Positions 63,328 to 64,000 of a stretch of DNA of 64,000 bases are shown one piece after another. The number at the start of each line of letters is the position of its first letter. Position 1 is the first letter of the stretch. Source of the DNA: CBDFLD01 sp965249005 (GTDB taxonomy: Bacteria > Acidobacteriota > UBA6911). The translations under genes and the position numbers were made by a program. The notes below the pieces were generated by a model. The model was not told the DNA's origin. It worked only from the letters and a program-made list of their open reading frames with translations, and made no database searches. The DNA lies in assembly GCA_965249005.1 (NCBI GenBank), contig CBDFLD010000020.1:496001-560000 (forward strand), written 5' to 3'.

Positions 63328-64000
63328 CTAGGGCGTATACCAGACCGGCGAGGTATACGCGCGCTCTTGGTGGCTGGAAGGCACACCCTCTGGAAGATCG
63401 ACGCCAAAGAACGCGGCATCATACGTAGTCCACCTGGGCGTTGGGATCTCGAGCACCCGTACGTAGTAGAGCGCTCGTTCCGCAGGATCGAAGTCCAAAT
63501 CTTTCCAGTAAGCTATCAGTGCTGCGTCTCCAATACTGTTGGTGTAGTTCGCTGCTTTCACGTTTACCGTGTTTCCCACTGGCGTCTCGCAGCGTCCGTT
63601 TCGCCCGATCTTGCGACCGTCGGCGACTGACAAGTCGTAGACTCGCTCGTGGGGCTCTCCTTTGCCGTCCAACCATCCCTTGATGATCTGGATCCGGTCC
63701 AGATTCGCCCCGGCCGGGTCGCGCAGCGCGTGGACCATGAACGCCGGGGCCTTACCGAGCGGGGCACGGCTCAGGTCGCCTCCCATCGGAACACCGCGGG
63801 AAAAGCCATCGCGGACGAAATCCGGACGCTGCACATCAGCAGCCTCGAAATCCCATCCGGCAAACAAGCGCACGGTAATCCGGGTCCCGGTGGTCGCATA
63901 GACCTCCTTGCGCTGCATGGCATCGAACAACGCCTCCCTTGTGTTTTCGGTGGCCCAGACGGCGGCCATGCCCGAAGCGATCGCCCGGTAATGATAAATC
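63328..64000 (-). CDS. DUF3604 domain-containing protein (partial, C-terminal part)
   Basis: The frame continues beyond the right edge. The visible part reads MAAVWATENTREALFDAMQR, KEVYATTGTRITVRLFAG, IIKGWLDGKGEPHERVYDLS and YYVRVLEIPTPRWTTYDA, which is typical of the DUF3604 family. These are large secreted proteins with a PHP-like fold and unknown substrate. Only about 220 C-terminal residues are present. Confidence 0.9.
   Translation of the reverse strand, partial: IYHYRAIASGMAAVWATENTREALFDAMQRKEVYATTGTRITVRLFAGWDFEAADVQRPDFVRDGFSRGVPMGGDLSRAPLGKAPAFMVHALRDPAGANLDRIQIIKGWLDGKGEPHERVYDLSVADGRKIGRNGRCETPVGNTVNVKAANYTNSIGDAALIAYWKDLDFDPAERALYYVRVLEIPTPRWTTYDAAFFGVDLPEGVPSSHQERAYTSPVWYTP

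Noticed and set aside
1..64000. rRNA, tRNA, CRISPR array, prophage or replication origin
   Set aside because: I saw no cloverleaf genes, no spaced short repeats and no phage or replication-initiator genes in the gaps.

Overview
The window is GC-rich bacterial chromosome with densely packed protein genes on both strands and no rRNA, tRNA or CRISPR that I can see. The gene content includes DUF1501/DUF1549-DUF1553 cytochrome pairs, CocE/NonD hydrolases, Tat-exported sulfatases, GMC oxidoreductase with a gluconate-2-dehydrogenase subunit-3 partner, PhoX, DUF3604, S9 peptidase, DinB proteins and a reductive dehalogenase remnant. This looks like an Acidobacteriota-type soil or marine heterotroph. 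That is an inference from gene families only; Planctomycetota/Verrucomicrobiota share several of them.

Layout. 1-7.2 kb: a minus-strand operon of CocE hydrolase, rhodanese-like lipoprotein with an in-frame TGA exactly at the catalytic Cys position, DUF1549/DUF1553 cytochrome protein, DUF1501 protein and a mandelate-racemase-like enzyme. 7.3-16.2 kb: DinB, an unknown anchored protein, a nonsense-interrupted Ldh_2 dehydrogenase, RraA-like protein, a TolB-like propeller protein with an inverted copy of its signal-peptide segment, an SDR and a double methyltransferase. 14.7-18.7 kb: a GMC oxidoreductase split by a 1,660-bp IS1380-type element with clear target-site duplication, then its Tat-exported small subunit. 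18.9-32.5 kb: the most distinctive region. It holds an apparent RiPP-type operon (PqqD, radical SAM/SPASM, 60-residue Cys-bearing precursor, HprK-like kinase, Ser/His-type S24/S26 peptidase). Beside it lie a PqqD domain fused to a polytopic polysaccharide-polymerase-like protein, a large gingipain-family (C25) protein, a deleted C25 remnant and an ABC exporter.

32.5-50.9 kb: secreted hydrolases and catabolic enzymes (two class-C beta-lactamase-like proteins, rhamnonate-dehydratase-like enzyme, CocE, D-aminoacylase, PhoX, NhaC antiporter, S9 peptidase, YtcJ-like amidohydrolase, amidase), a truncated reductive dehalogenase and a PRTase-HAD fusion. 51.1-55.7 kb: gene scars (deleted CocE, truncated sulfatase), a Fic protein preceded by two perfect palindromes, and a second IS1380-family transposase. 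55.7-64 kb: hybrid histidine kinase, cyclase, M48 remnant, frameshifted Nramp-like transporter, complete sulfatase, DinB and a partial DUF3604 protein.

A striking property is the number of disrupted genes. Single-base frameshifts affect the D-aminoacylase, NhaC, amidohydrolase, Nramp-like and CocE-remnant genes, several at homopolymers. There is a nonsense codon in Ldh_2, an IS insertion in GMC, and five truncated or deleted remnants (C25, RdhA, CocE, sulfatase, M48). Either this is a decaying accessory region or the consensus carries indel errors; the selenocysteine reading of the rhodanese has to be judged against that background.
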